Source: Agriotes lineatus
Lineage: Eukaryota > Arthropoda > Insecta > Coleoptera > Elateridae
Assembly: GCA_940337035.1 (NCBI GenBank)
Contig: OW679202.1
Coordinates: 21,839,224 to 21,903,223, forward strand
Direction: 5' to 3'
DNA length: 64,000 bases
Positions within the stretch are counted from its first letter, which is position 1. Each line of letters starts with the position of its first letter. Of the stretch, positions 34,206 through 45,755 are shown in pieces. A program made the translations under genes and the position numbers. The notes beneath the pieces are model-generated. The model had not been told where the DNA came from, did no database searches, and saw nothing but the letters and a program-made list of their open reading frames with translations.

Positions 34206-34907
34206 CCATTTTGGGTTTGGAAATTAACTATGCAGCTAAATTGTTCAATCAAATTAATTTTTACTCGCGTTTCGTTTGCATTTAAAAACCAACTTCTTCA
34301 GACGTTTACATTAAGTTTTTAAACAGTTAATTATTTGATGAACTAAAAATAGGAGAATGAGGTTAGATTTTACAGATAAGCAATGTATATTTTTATTCTT
34401 ATGATTGTACAATTGATTTAATTAGGGCAGAATGAGTACTCCCTTGTTTATTTTTAAATAAATCATTGACGAAACAGTTTATTTTCAAACTATGCTATTA
34501 GTAATAAATATTTAACAATGTGGAAAATAATTTGTTCTGTGAATTGTCAAATATGAAATTCCGTTGGTTCAAATAATTCTCAGCAACGGGATTTCATTAA
34601 ACATTTATTACTAATAGCATAATTTTAAAATAAATTGTTACGTCAACGATTTATTTAATTTAAAATGTAGAAAAGGGAGTGCTAAATTCTCCCCAATTAA
34701 ATCAACTTTTACAATGATAAGAATAAAAATGTGCATTGTTTATATGTACAATCTAATCTCATTCTCCTAATTAGTTCATCAAATAAGTAACTGTTTAAAA
34801 ACTTAATGTAAACGTCTCAAGAAGTTAGCCTTTCAATGTTAACAAAACGCGCATAAAAATAAATTTGATTGAACCATTCATTAATAGTTAATTTCTAAAC
34901 CAAAAAT
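34206..34907. mobile_element. Long fold-back element, about 700 bp
   Basis: Arms of about 300 bp (34206-34510 and 34585-34907) are inverted copies: 'cttcagacgtttacattaag' pairs with 'cttaatgtaaacgtctcaag', and 'atgctattagtaataaat' with 'atttattactaatagcat'. The loop is short. The interior is AT-rich and non-coding. No clear target duplication is seen. Confidence 0.75.
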
Positions 34908-35006
34908 TAAAATATGTAATATTATGTGTGTTCACGTTATTCTTTATTAACCAATGAAAATAATTATTTTAAGTTCAATATTTGTAATTGTTTTTACTTT
35001 ATAATA

Positions 35007-35060
35007 TACAGTATGTCCGCGGATTGAGTTCACATAAGGTGTAAATGACAAAACATTTTC
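35007..35060. mobile_element. Single end of a fold-back family
   Basis: The terminus ACAGTATGTCCGCGGATTGAG matches the ends of the complete fold-back at 45254-45707 (CAGTATGTCCCCGGATTGAG). The partner end is missing, so this is a truncated copy. Confidence 0.65.
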
Positions 35061-35899
35061 GAGTTAGATGTTAATATTCTAGAAATCGTTCCTGCTTGTT
35101 CTCAAACCAAGATTTTGAGAAAGTCATGTGTGCTTTTAGAATCAATTTAAAAAAATCCAAGAGTAAACTACCTTTATTAGAAGAGATAACAAAAAGGTAT
35201 TAAGAAAAGTTGCTTAGAATTAAGAGTAATGGCAGACTCAATTTTCAGACAAATCGGCCACTGTTCATCGGAACTCTCTGAACTACTTGTAAACATTTTT
35301 TTAAAACTTATTATCGACTTGTAACCTGTACGCCTCTGAACGCCGCTTGCAAATAAACTCACCGTCGAACTGCCGCGCTCAGTATGAATACCTACTAGTC
35401 TAAAAACCGCCCAGAATCCGCGCCGCTACCAAACCGCTACCGCATCGCTGCCGCGCCTCTACTTAGAAAAGATATATCTACTTAGCAGTTTCAGGAAAAA
35501 ACACATATCTCTTAGGCAATGTACTGGTGGTTTTCAGTAGACCAAAAAAAAAACATGCGATTAATAAACGACATTATCTGCCTTAAAGTGTGCAATTTTA
35601 AGTGCTATGATGCATTTTACAATAAACCAATGCGTGTTTGTTGTTGAAAATTTTCTTCGAACAGAGAAGGATCTGGTAATATCCCTTTCCAGCACGTTCG
35701 TCTAATTTAACTGTAGCAGACTCGTTCTTATGGGGATTACCGTAAGTTTAAGGTATTCCACTGTAAACCTCCTCAAACACTTGAAGAACTAAAAGCGAGC
35801 CATCGATCAGCAGCTAACTGCAACGAGTAATGCAAAATTTCGTTAGAAGATTAGAAGAATGTGTTCGTTGCAGAGGAGACCACTTACAGGATGTTATTT
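35061..35899. other. Unassigned sequence
   Basis: There is no recognisable gene. A GC-richer patch at 35390-35460 ('ccgcgccgctaccaaaccgctaccgc...') has repeated CCGCTACC-like words. The minus-strand open frame at 35177-35362 has no domain I recognise. Confidence 0.4.
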
Positions 35900-37230
35900 T
35901 TTAAAACTAAGTTGTTTATATTAAATTGAATATTCCAAACTTTATTGTTTCTGTATTTGTTATTTGAAAATATTAAATAGCTTTTTGCTACTGCCTATTC
36001 AAAACTACTAGCATCTATTGCTTAACTTTATATATTCGCTTTTTACCACTCGCGACACATTTTTTGAAGTTATTACTCCCCACATCTGTTTCAAGCACTT
36101 ATTCTAGCGTCTATCTCTTGACTTCGATTGCCATTGTTAGTCACTACTGTTCTTAAATAAGTAAACTTCTTCACTTCTTCGAAACTATACATTTCTTTGC
36201 TGGTGGTCTCGACTTTGATCGATGTTTTCGTGTTTGTTTCTCTCGTCAACATATATTTCGTTTTCATTTATTCTTAGGCCTATTCTCGCGTCACTTGTTC
36301 CAGTTGGTACCAATTCCTGAAGTTCGCTTTTGGTTCTTGTTATTAGCGTAACATTATCAGCATAAGCTATGCATTGGTGCGACTTATTGTAAATGAACTC
36401 AATACGTCATTTATTTCAAAACTTTCTGACATAGTTCCTTGAACCTTGAACTTTGTAGTATTGTTTAATGTCGTCTTTACCAGATTAACTAATTTTACTG
36501 GTATACCCATTTCTACCATTGCTCTTTACATTTTTTCCCTCTCACTGTGATACTAGCCAAGTATTCTTTCTGTGTATTTTTCTAATGCTTCTTTAATAGC
36601 CCTTGCAAAGATTTTATACACCATATCATCTACTAAAGCGAATCCTCTGTAGTTCTTACACAGGGTATTTTGTATTTTCTCGTAAATTGGGCATTTTAAA
36701 GCTTCTGACCATATTCCACACCTGCTATATCAGACTGCATATTCTTTTGTATACATCCTCGCCGCCATACTTAATTAGCTCTGCTTGTATTCTGTCATTA
36801 CTTGGGCTTTTGTCTTTTTTCAGACTTTTTATTTTTTTACTTATCTGGTCTTTCGTAGATGATTTACATTGTACATATTCTTCCGCTACCAGTTCATCAA
36901 CTATTTCATCATCGTTTTGTGTTACGCATTGGATTTTTACAAAATACTCTGCCCGTCTTTTAGTTATTAACATTGCTTCTCCTAATAATTTTTCATTCTT
37001 ATCTTTAATACACGTGTCGTTGGTAGATATCCTTTCACATTTGTTTTCTCTTCTTGCTAGAAGTCCTTCATCTTCTTGTTAGAATTTTCTTCTATTTTTC
37101 TTATTTTCTTCAACACGGATAATCTTGTTCTTCAGTACGTTACTTTTGCTGTTTGATTTTTCCCTATATTTTGCTTTACGTCCATCTGTTGCTTTTTGTA
37201 ACATTTCCCTTCTCCCTTATTAACTTGTTA

Positions 37231-38072
37231 ACTTGTTATTATTAACTGAGAAGCAAGAAAATGGAGATATATTTTAGGAGGACGAGATATATATCATTTG
37301 ACTCAGCTTGCAGAGTAGATTCCAAAAATATATAGAAACCGGAAATCGGATTTCTTTTCCGAGGTCGACTTCCGGTCAATTTTTTTTTAACTTTTAACTT
37401 TTTCCTTTATAGCTCCTGCAGTTTTTGAGATATTTAGCTCAAATTTGGAATACAGGTTACGCTGCAGGGCTTACATCATTGAGCATATCAAATGGTTGTG
37501 AGAATCTACAGGGAGATATTTTTTCAGGGGTCATGCTTCCTTTTCTCCCCCTGAACTTTTTTGCGGTGCGCCGCTGTTAGATTCTAAAATACAAATTGAG
37601 TTTTCTGTTTTGTTTACAATCTTTTTGTTCTCTTGCAGTTTTTTCGTATCTGCAACCGTTATCGAGAAAAAAAAGTATAAAAACGATTTTCTGTAATTTG
37701 CTAGACGAAATTTAAATTTTTAAAATGGTTTTAAACGTTAATTATGTGCTAATAAGTACACGGTAACAATTTATAGATTAGTTCAGGCACATCAGTTTTG
37801 AGTCATTATAATTTTTACCGCTACAATAACTTTACAACACATACGAGGGCTGTTCAACATGTTATCTACTTGAAATAAAAATGAATTTAATGAAATTAAA
37901 TATTTTTTGCCACTTGTTATTATTAACTGAGAAGCAAGAAAATGGAGATATATTTTAGGAGGACGAGATATATATCATTCGACTCAGCTTGAAGAGTAGA
38001 TTCCAAAAATATATAGAAACCGGAAATCCGATTTCTTTTCCGAGGTCGACTTCCGGTCAATTTTTTTTTCAT
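37231..38072. repeat. Pair of ~160-bp direct repeats around a 520-bp spacer
   Basis: The blocks 37231-37390 and 37912-38072 are near-identical and in the same orientation (starting 'acttgttattattaactgag' and ending 'gacttccggtcaa' plus a T run). The unit can be read as TG...CA. The spacer is AT-rich and non-coding. There is no target duplication or primer-binding site that I can identify, so a miniature LTR element and a simple duplication are both possible. Confidence 0.8.
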
Positions 38073-38084
38073 CTCGTGTTAAAT

Positions 38085-38230
38085 TCTTAATGTCCAATTA
38101 TTGGCTCCCCTAATTATTTTAGAGCTAAAGTGTAAATACATTTTTTGTAGAGAAAAAAATACTGCATCTATTCATACTGTTGCTAACCATTTTTCATTTT
38201 CCATAACCGAAGGAATGCAAAAAATAAAAC
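38085..38230. mobile_element. Isolated TIR fragment of the 10.7-14.2 kb transposon family
   Basis: It shares 'aaagtgtaaata', 'ttttttgtagagaaaaaaa' and a following 'ttttcattttccataacc'-type block with the terminal repeats at 10770-10870 and 14050-14160. Only this sub-terminal part is present. Confidence 0.65.
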
Positions 38231-38548
38231 TAGTTAACTTGTAACCCGTTTTCCTGCTTTCGGGATGTTGTTGGCTGTTACATATATAGCTCCTACTATT
38301 TTTCCCATTTGTTTTCTAGATGTGCAGATTAGACTTAATGCATTGTTTATCTCTTCTATATACCATTGTCTTCTGCTTTCGTTTCCTGGTTCTTAAATCC
38401 CAAATATTGTTGTCTTTTTCATTCTTTCCTGTTTGATCGTTGTTATGGTTAGCTTGATATTGAGTTTTATTATAAATTGGTCCGAATCCGCTTCTGCTAT
38501 GCTACTTACTTCAACATTCGTGAAGATACTTTCATGTTTTCCTTCTAC

Positions 38549-38712
38549 GAACCCAGAATCACATCATTTGGCCCCGTTAAGATTTTTCAGGTATTTTGAT
38601 TTTGTACCCACAAAAGAACATCTTTTAGGTCAATATTCTTACAACATAATTGTAGGAGTTTTTTGTAATATTTTAAACAGATTTACTTGTCTGGGCCAAA
38701 TTATGTGATTCT
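38549..38712. repeat. Small inverted repeat
   Basis: A 21-base arm (cagaatcacatcatttggccc, from 38549) is complementary, with one mismatch, to 'gggccaaattatgtgattctg' ending at 38712. The loop is about 120 bases. It marks the edge where the retrotransposon reading frame gives way to inserted sequence. Confidence 0.6.
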
Positions 38713-38872
38713 GAGGTTGTGGTCAATCGTGGTCAATTTGATTCACTGTGTTGCCATCTGGAGATGTCCACGTTTCTTTTTATATTTATCTTTTCTCATC
38801 CTTTCAGTTATTGGGGTAATTGGGGTAGTATATCTTTTATTAGTAGCTTCAGCGTACTTATGCGAACGCTTT

Positions 38873-38912
38873 GTCCGTCCGTCCGTCCGTCCGTCCGTCC
38901 GTCCGTCTGTCT
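38873..38912. repeat. (CCGT)n microsatellite
   Basis: About eight tandem CCGT/CCGTCTGT units. It makes artificial open frames of repeated R-P-S-V on both strands. A conserved phrase 'ggatcgcctgtaactttcgaacggc' follows, part of the inserted block. Confidence 0.9.
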
Positions 38913-39081
38913 GGATCGCCTGTAACTTTCGAACGGCTACAGATATCGAAATTTTGAAAGGGGGCAAAGTTGTTGCTAAGGTCCCGAGCACCTTCATGCG
39001 CTATTTGGTTTTGGCGAAAGGTGGCGATTTTCCACTTTGCAAACAAAATTTCCAAGCATTTTAGCACGGTGGCGGCTCGTT

Positions 39082-39187
39082 CACTTGGCGCCATCTACAG
39101 AACTTCGGTGGTCACGTTTTGAACTACACATTCTGGGTGCGCTATAATTCCACTTGGCGCCATCTACAGAACTTCGGTGGTCACGTT
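39082..39187. repeat. 69-bp tandem duplication
   Basis: The phrase 'cacttggcgccatctacaga' followed by 'acttcggtggtcacgtt' occurs at 39082 and again at 39151, a period of 69 bases, inside the block inserted in the retrotransposon. Confidence 0.85.
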
Positions 39188-40208
39188 CTGAAGCTACTCC
39201 TTAGATCTGTAATTGAGCAGTTTATTTATTATTGCACTATATTTTTGCTTTGGTTCTTGCAGGGCTAGGATATCAATTTTGTAGCGTTCCATTTCTTGTA
39301 TTAGATTTTTTTGCCTCATCTGCATTTGTACATCCGACGTTCCACGTTGCTATAATCAGGTTTTGACCATCTTTACGTTTTTTTATTTTCTATTCTGTTG
39401 TATTTTTATTCATCTGCCTTATTTCTTTCCAGTTCGTCGTCGTGTTCGCCTGATCCTTTCCATTTACTTTTTCGACGGTTCAGCTTTTGTTTGTTTCTAG
39501 TCTTTTTGTCTTCTTATTCCGAACAAATTGCTGCTTATTATCTACTTGTTATCCTACTTTTACTATTGCGCCTTTTCTTTTTCTTCATTTTCTAGTTTTT
39601 GAATTTTCTTTTGTACATTCCATTTTTTACCGGTAGATCATTATCCACAAATATCGGTTGTCTCCTTAGTTTATTTCTGCTTTTCATTATTGCTAGTTTT
39701 TCCTCTCAGCTGTCCAGATATACAACGCAGTTCCAGTGATTGCTACATAAAATACGATTTTCTTGCTTCTTCACTTTGGTTATTCATGGAGATATTATCA
39801 CCACCTTAATCGTTTTATACACGTTTTATAGCGTGGTGTCTTCTTGCTCGGTGTATGGATTCCTTTAGCTCGTTAAATCTATACAGTATTAGCACTTTGT
39901 GTGTCGATCGTGTTTGTCACTTATAAAATCACTAGCTGAAACCCGCGGCAAATGCCGCATTTAAAATCTAGGACGAATTTAATGACTTTTGTTGCACTAA
40001 AGAAAGTTTTAAAACCACGCTAGAGAATGGCAATAAGGAAAATTTCCAAAAAAATATATTTTCAAATGGAAAGTTTCTGGAAAGGGAACGCTCGCCTCTG
40101 GAGAGCGTTTTATGGACATTCTTGGATAGCCTCCGGGCAACTTTCTTTCATATTGGATACGGCCAATACTGCTGAATTGAATAGTGTCTTCTTTTTCTGT
40201 TCAGTATT

Positions 40209-41340
40209 AAATGGTAAATGGTACAGTACACGCAAGCATGAAAGATAAGCGATACCAAAGAGCATATGTTGAGGTAAGATAAGTTTTAGCTTAAAAAGTA
40301 TAATTATTTAAAATACTGATTGCTGCTTCAGATGGATTCTAAGCAGTAACGAATACTAAGTATATATTTTTACTTTGTAGATCTTCCTCGATGAAGACAA
40401 AAACATAACCTCAACTTCTTGCACATGTCCTCGTGGACAAGTTTCATGTCACCATGTTGCTGCACTGGCACTATTTACCCATTATAATATATCAGTTACG
40501 GACCAGTCATGTAGCTGGTCAGTGCCTAAACAATCTAAAGCACTTGATGAAAACTTGAGAACAATCGATGAATTGTTTTTGCCGTCTAAGGAATATCGAG
40601 CTTCAAAGAGAAGTGTTACCAAGAAAGAGATCGAAACGCTTAGAGAAAAATTGGCTTCGTTTGGAGGGCTGGTAGGATTCAGTTGGCTTCTAGCACCCAG
40701 ACTTACTGCACAGGAAGATAATATTGTTCCACAGATTAGTTATATAATTTTCTCTGCAGAATATCAAAATATATCTGAAAAAATTAGTTATTTTGAACAA
40801 AAAGTGAATGTTTCTCCTGACCAAGTAATAACTATATTTGAGAAAACCATAGGGCAGTAAAAAAATCCCTTGTGGTTAATTATTCGCAGGTTTCGTTTAA
40901 CAGCCAGTTCGTTCGGTACGGTGCCAGCAGATTGCAAAAGAAATCGTTACTCTGCATCGCTTTTCAAAAAACTAACAGGTTTGCTTTGCAAAATATTTTT
41001 CACATTTTTCATAAAGTTCTGTTATTATGCAGGAACATATAACTTAGATGGAGTAAAGGCCATTCGGTGAGGGGCGAGAACATGAAAATAATGCAATTGA
41101 AACATTTAGGGCAGCAACTGGACTTTCTGTGACATCTGCTGGACTATGGCTCCATCAGTTTGGATACCTTGGGGCCATCCCAGATGGCCTTGTAGGAAGA
41201 GCTTGTGGAAGTTAAATGTCCATTTAAATATCGCAATTCCAACTTGATGGAATCACATGATAAAGGCTATATTTGTTCTTACGATAAGGTACTGCAACAG
41301 TTTGTGGTAAATGAAAACCATGAATATTTTCACCAAATAC
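40209..41340 (+). pseudogene. SWIM zinc-finger / YqaJ nuclease gene of an ISL2EU-type transposon
   Basis: Exon A (about 40209-40271) encodes VHASMKDKRYQRAYVE and ends at GAG|GTAAGA. Exon B starts after tttttactttgtag (about 40381) with IFLDEDKNI and a SWIM finger, CTCPRGQVSCHHVAAL (C-x-C...C-x-H). The frame meets a stop at 40858 after FEKTIGQ. It then continues in frame as a YqaJ/RecE-like nuclease domain: RRFRLTASSFGTV, SLFKKLTG, intron (acag|gtttgc...tgcag), TYNLDGVKAI, a frameshift, AIETFRAATGLSVTSAG, then GAIPDG. A second frameshift precedes EVKCPFKYRN, and YFHQIQGALHLLG follows. PDG plus EVK form the PD-(D/E)xK metal site. The gene converges on the transposase relic at 42.1 kb. No intact start is visible: TAA lies in frame just before ATG 40209. 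Confidence 0.82.
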
Positions 41341-41678
41341 AGGGTGCATTGCACTTGTTAGGTACATAAAAAGAAATGCTATCTAGTTATCTGGACTCCT
41401 CAAGTCGTCGCAATAATTCCAGCTACAAAAAAAAAAGAATGGGCAGAAAATATACAAATTTTGAAGAATTGTTATCGTACAAAATTCCTTCCATTTCTAG
41501 TAAATGTCAAAATTAAATAAATGTGTAACTATGTTGTGAGTAAAATAGCATACATACCTCGTGGGAAGGCTTATTCCAGCTTCGTGCTTTTAGCTGACCG
41601 CAGTGCTTCGCACCTCGGCTGACTAACCCAGCGCTCAGCTGTATATGGAGCTCATCCCAGCGCGGGAAGCAATATACA

Positions 41679-41880
41679 TATAGTAAAATCACGGAAACAA
41701 ACTGTGCACGTCATCAAATATTTAGTTATTAATTTAAAGTTACCGTTTGGTTCCGTGATCTACCTATAGTTAATCGTATTTATTGTAACTATAGGTAAAT
41801 CACGGAATCAAACGGTAACTTTAAATTAATAACTAAATATATGATGATGTGCGCAGTTTGTTTTTGTGATATTGCTGTAC
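41679..41880. mobile_element. Palindromic MITE, about 200 bp
   Basis: The arms are near-perfect complements around a loop of about 13 bases at 41771-41783: 'aaagttaccgtttggttccg' pairs with 'cggaatcaaacggtaacttt', and 'aaatcacggaaacaaactg' with 'cagtttgtttttgtgat'. It lies between the convergent YqaJ and transposase relics. It is non-coding. Confidence 0.8.
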
Positions 41881-42109
41881 TATTAATAAGAAATTTTTTA
41901 TTAGATAGCAGTTAGAGCAATATTTTTGTAAATACTTTTATTTATTAACTTGTTAAGTTCTGTAATTAACAAAACGAATATTTTAGTGAACTTAAACCAA
42001 CATATAGTAATGTACAACTATACAATAAGGGAAAAATTTCTTATTTAAATAAATAAGCAGTTGTTAATTAACACTCTTGTTTCTATTTTTACTGTTCGCC
42101 TTCAAAATA

Positions 42110-42661
42110 TGTTTCAACTTCCTTTATTAGTGGAAATTGGTTAGTGCGCCACACACTTGGCAGATTTCGGTGCAATCTAATACCATTCTTGTGTTCGGAA
42201 AGAAAGCAAAACAATTAGGTAAACACGCTTGATTATCTTAAACAGATGGTACAGATGACATTATACTGAAAAATATTACTTTGTGTAACAAATTTAACCA
42301 AGTTAAAAAAATATTAGTAACTGTTGCAGAGCTACAGTTGAATCGCTGAGCTAAATCTTTACGTGGGGGATTCTTGCGCAGCTTATATAACGTTAAAAAT
42401 AATTGATTGATGGCAGAAATACGTTACACGTTCCATTCTAAATAATAATTTTTATCAATATTTTCCAACAAATTGAAAAGCGATAAAAACATTTCTTGGT
42501 TGGGTAGTCCAGTATATAAGACAATTAAATCGTCTTGATTTTCGATATGCGTAAAGCTGAAAGACATTTCCAGCTTCTCTAATTTCTTTGTAGCAATGTC
42601 CAAACGGCTGCTTCAGTAGCATGTTTTCAGCTTCGGTTAAGACACTGCTGCTTGTGTCATT
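42110..42661 (-). pseudogene. ISL2EU-type transposase, HTH and start of DDE domain
   Basis: The minus strand reads AEKMLLK-like linker (AENMLLKQPFGH), then VLYTGLPNQEMFLSL and the helix-turn-helix block LTLYKLRKNPPRKDLAQRF, NCSSATVTNIF. It continues with SSVPSV, ACLPNCF and RMVLDCTEIC, where DCTE carries the first catalytic aspartate. This order (THAP exon upstream, HTH_Tnp_4, DDE_Tnp_4) is that of ISL2EU-type transposases. There are frameshifts near 42480 and in-frame stops near 42425 and 42240, and the rest of the DDE domain is lost after about 42110. The Harbinger element at 42662 splits it from its N-terminal part at 46978-47391. Confidence 0.8.
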
Positions 42662-42869
42662 GGGTGCGTTCAGCCGGCATAGCGCTGAGGTAGCGACTGC
42701 GTTGAACGCTTTGCTGACCGACAGCGCTTCGGTTTCGCTTCTGCAGCAGTCGCCATTTTTGGGAGCGAATTTATTTTCGCTCCATTGTCGCTTCATTTCC
42801 GCTTGATCACTCAGCTGAACACGGTGTTTGGGCTAATTTGTAAATATAACCTAGAAAGGCGCGAAAATC

Positions 42870-43936
42870 ATGGTTTCTGAAACGACCCTGCTGCAGTTTA
42901 ATGTTAACGGAGAAACTGTAGCGGCGGAAGTCCCATCACATATGGTACAAGCTATTTTTGATGGTATGTATTGCTTCTTAATATTACTATAATTTCGTTC
43001 GAACTAAGTTACATTTCCATTGAATCTTTTGAAACTACCTACTGTTGATTAAATTAAGTCTAAGATTTTATTTTTCTTATCGACGAGACGATCAAGAAAG
43101 ATGTTATAAATCAAATTATGCAGCAACGCATGGTACCGGAAAGAACAGATGAGCCTGCAGACGATTCAGCTGCCGAGCGGTTTGTTTGGTCACAGAAATT
43201 GACCATGTTGTTGATTGAGCACTACCGCTCAGGATGCTGCAACTTCAGAAACCCCAAAATGAAAAATAGTCTGTTGTGGGGGAGAATTGCCGAAAATATG
43301 AAAAAAAATTGTTACCATGTGACACCGGACATGTGTGACAGAAAATTTAGAAATTTGAAGAGCACTTATAAAGGAATAAAAGATACCAAAAGAAAAACTG
43401 GCAGAGGTAGACAAACTTGGGAATATTTCGACGTGATGGATGACCTGCTTCATACTGATGCCACCATTAATCCTCCACACTTAATATCGTCCATTCCACA
43501 ACCTAAGCTTCCCTTATCTGTGCTAAACCAGCCCTCTACATCTACTCAGTCGTCCTTAATCCCAGCATATATACCTGCACCCTCTTCGTCAGCTTTGCCA
43601 CCCCCAATACCTTCAAATTCATCATCCCTTGCCTCTTCAACATCGAATTCTTCATCACCAACTCCACCAGTGGAATTGTTATTAAGCCTGTCATCCACAC
43701 CGTCTAGAATTCCCAGTTTGAATACTGCTGCCAGTGATACTCGAGGTACCAAACGTTAAAATAGAGAGTTAGAAGAATTTCGAAAGCAAATGCTGCTCTC
43801 CGAAGAGCAGAAAATTAGAGAGCTGCAAGAAATTAAAAATGTGTACAAGGAGCAACTCCAAACGCAAAAGGAGCGAAATGATATTTTGCGACAACTGTTA
43901 GAGTTAGTTAAAAATACAAATAATAAAAATAATTAG
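42870..43936 (+). pseudogene. Harbinger Myb/SANT-like (MADF-type) DNA-binding protein gene
   Basis: Exon 1 (42870-42963) starts ATG and encodes LLQFNVNGETVAAEVPSHMV ending at GATG|GTATGT. The continuation DETIKKDVINQIMQQ begins near 43082, but no AG acceptor sits just upstream in a compatible phase, so the splice site appears damaged. The main domain (about 43160-43450) is a trihelix/Myb-like fold: FVWSQKLTMLLIEHYRSG, LLWGRIAENMKKNCY, CDRKFRNLKSTYKGIKD and QTWEYFDVMDDLL. A Ser/Pro-rich linker follows. After an in-frame stop at 43757 a coiled coil continues (LEEFRKQMLLSEEQKIRELQ, then KERNDILRQLLELV) to TAG at 43934-43936. In Harbinger elements this protein binds DNA and helps the transposase enter the nucleus. 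Confidence 0.85.
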
Positions 43937-44400
43937 TTTTAAAATTGTATCATTATTTTATGTATAATTATATTTAAATGTATATATTTTTTTATTTGAT
44001 TCACTTAATATTGTAATGCGTAAGAAGTTTTGTAATAAATATATTTTGACATCGGTGTATAGTCTGATTTTTTATTATACAGGGAGTTTATTATATCGCG
44101 CAATATGTGTAAATGCGTTTATTTTAAAATGCAATATGGAAACGTTACTGAGTATGTAAAAACATAATATATTGTACGGGCAAAGGAATTCTATTGATCA
44201 AATAGTAGAAAGACTTCAGTTTACAGCAAGTATGTGGGTTATTACATGCCCTGTTCTTTCTCATGCTTCTTTTTCAATAAAACTACGGTTCATATATTGA
44301 ATTTTAAAATAAACGCATTTACACATGGCATGGCGTAACAATATTCACCGTAGTATTTTGATGGTTTTTGATCTGGTGTTTTAGCATTTATTGCATTGTA

Positions 44401-44944
44401 CAGGGTCCGGCAATGAAACGGGAAGATTTCGTAAATAATTTTATTGTTGCAAAATTATTTTTTTTATAATTATGAATACATTAATGGGAAATAAAAGAGT
44501 AGCCATTTGATTTACAATGTAAAAAAAATTTTTTTTGAATACTACATCTGCCAAATGTCCTCCGTTGACATTTATGCATTCTTGGGAGTCGAGCCTGAAA
44601 GTGTTGCATCACTCTTCGTGGGGTTACCTAAAAACAAAAGTGTTTGCAACTGATCCACCCAGGACAATCCTGGCCCTCAAACAACGAATTCGTGACGAGA
44701 TTGCAGCAATACCTGTTGATATGCTGCGAAGAGTGATGCAAAACTTTCAGGCTCGACTCCAAGAATGCATAAATTTAATGTCAACGGAGGACATTTGGCA
44801 GATGTAGTATTCAAAAAATATTTTTTTAACATTGTAAATCAAATGGCTACTCTTTTATTTCCCATTAATGTATTAATAATTATAAAAAAAATAATTTTTC
44901 AACAATAAAAGTATTTACGAAAAGTTGCCGTTTGCCGGACCCTG
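44401..44944. mobile_element. Fold-back with transposase C-terminus in its arms, 544 bp
   Basis: The ends CAGGGTCCGGCA and TGCCGGACCCTG are flanked by TA (44399-44400 and 44945-44946). The arms 44401-44619 and 44729-44944 are inverted copies. The plus strand from about 44618 encodes the end of a mariner-type transposase (WGYLKTKVFATDPPRTIL, then LKQRIRDEIAAIPVDML, RRVMQNFQARLQECINL). The last part of it is repeated, inverted, in the left arm. It is the same architecture as the element at 30233-31992, but from another family. Confidence 0.85.
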
Positions 44945-45127
44945 TATGTAACCCTTTTCAAAGTTGTTAATTAAAATGCCGAGAGAAGATATCTAAAAAG
45001 GATGCCTAATTGTTTTGTAATTCTGCTGCTGCATGAATGACCCTTTGACTATGTTTACACTTACACAACAAAAACATGCTAATTTTATAAAATATATTTA
45101 CAAAATATCAACTACATAATATATATA

Positions 45128-45249
45128 CAGGCTGATTTTTTTTATCGTGTAACAACTTGTAAGCAACCCATTATGCAGAAGCATGCATTATGTATGCTTC
45201 TGCATAATGGGTTGCCTATAAGTTGTTACATGATAAAAAAATCAACCTG
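45128..45249. mobile_element. Palindromic MITE, 122 bp
   Basis: Nearly perfect palindrome with ends CAGGCTGATTTTTTTTATC and GATAAAAAAATCAACCTG and TA on both sides. The centre 'cccattatgcagaagcatgc' pairs with 'tatgcttctgcataatggg'. It is non-coding and abuts the next element. Confidence 0.88.
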
Positions 45250-45253
45250 TATA

Positions 45254-45707
45254 CAGTATGTCCCCGGATTGAGTTTACAATAGGTATGATTGACCAAAAA
45301 TTTTGGAATTGGAATTTCATATTTTGAGATTCCGCCCTGCTTGGTGTGAAACGAATTTTAAGAATATTTTCAGTTTTTGAAAAACAAGTAGGCCTTGACA
45401 AGCGAAAAATATTTTATTTTCAGGTAAACTACTCTTTTTGTTCATGATACGGCAAAATTTAATTAAGAAAAGTTGTTGATAATGATAAATTATAACCCTA
45501 TACCAAATTTCAGAACGATCTGTCGACTTATAAAAAACTGTTAGTTTTTAGAAGCTTCCTTGTCAAGGCCTACTTGTTTTTCAAAAACTGAAAATATTCT
45601 TAAAATTCGTTTCACACCAAGCAGGGCGGAATCCCAAAATATGAAATTCCAATTCGAAAATTTTTGGTCAATCATACCTATTGTAAACTCAATCCGGGGA
45701 CATACTG
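45254..45707. mobile_element. Fold-back element, 454 bp
   Basis: The ends CAGTATGTCCCCGGATTGAG and CTCAATCCGGGGACATACTG are flanked by TA. Arms of about 155 bp match closely ('ctgcttggtgtgaaacgaat' with 'attcgtttcacaccaagcag'). The same short peptide-like frame appears in both arms on opposite strands because of the symmetry, not because of a gene. A single end of this family occurs at 35007. Confidence 0.88.
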
Positions 45708-45755
45708 TATATATACATATTTACAATTTATCGTACATTTAAATATTTGCCACTT

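Larger units (their letters stand above)
35900..39720 (-). pseudogene. Decayed non-LTR retrotransposon (endonuclease-RT), multiply interrupted
   Basis: On the minus strand an endonuclease N-terminus, LIIATWNVGC then MERYKIDILALQEPK, lies at about 39240-39370. Its C-terminal side is near 38440-38530, where EADSDQFIIKLNIKL shows SDQ instead of catalytic SDH. The reverse transcriptase begins near 36970 (ITKRRAEYFVKIQC, then SPSNDRIQAELIKYGGEDV). It includes a catalytic box reading AYADNVTLI at about 36345-36370, where YADD is expected. The frame is broken by many stops and shifts. Inserted sequences separate the parts: direct repeats (37231-38072), a mariner-like terminal fragment (about 38085-38230) and a microsatellite-bearing block (about 38713-39200). 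Confidence 0.75.

Noticed and set aside
36603..37082. A 159-codon plus-strand ORF as a gene
   Set aside because: It is the antisense of the minus-strand reverse-transcriptase relic (SPSNDRIQAELIKYGG on the other strand).
38743..39094. Overlapping ORFs of 78-125 codons on both strands
   Set aside because: They are created by the CCGT microsatellite, which lacks stop codons in several frames, and by the conserved phrase after it. No protein family fits.
45216..45742. Two near-identical 60-codon peptides on opposite strands (MSRPTCFSKTENILKIRF)
   Set aside because: They are the two arms of the fold-back element at 45254-45707, which repeats the same sequence inverted. There is no conserved domain or start context.
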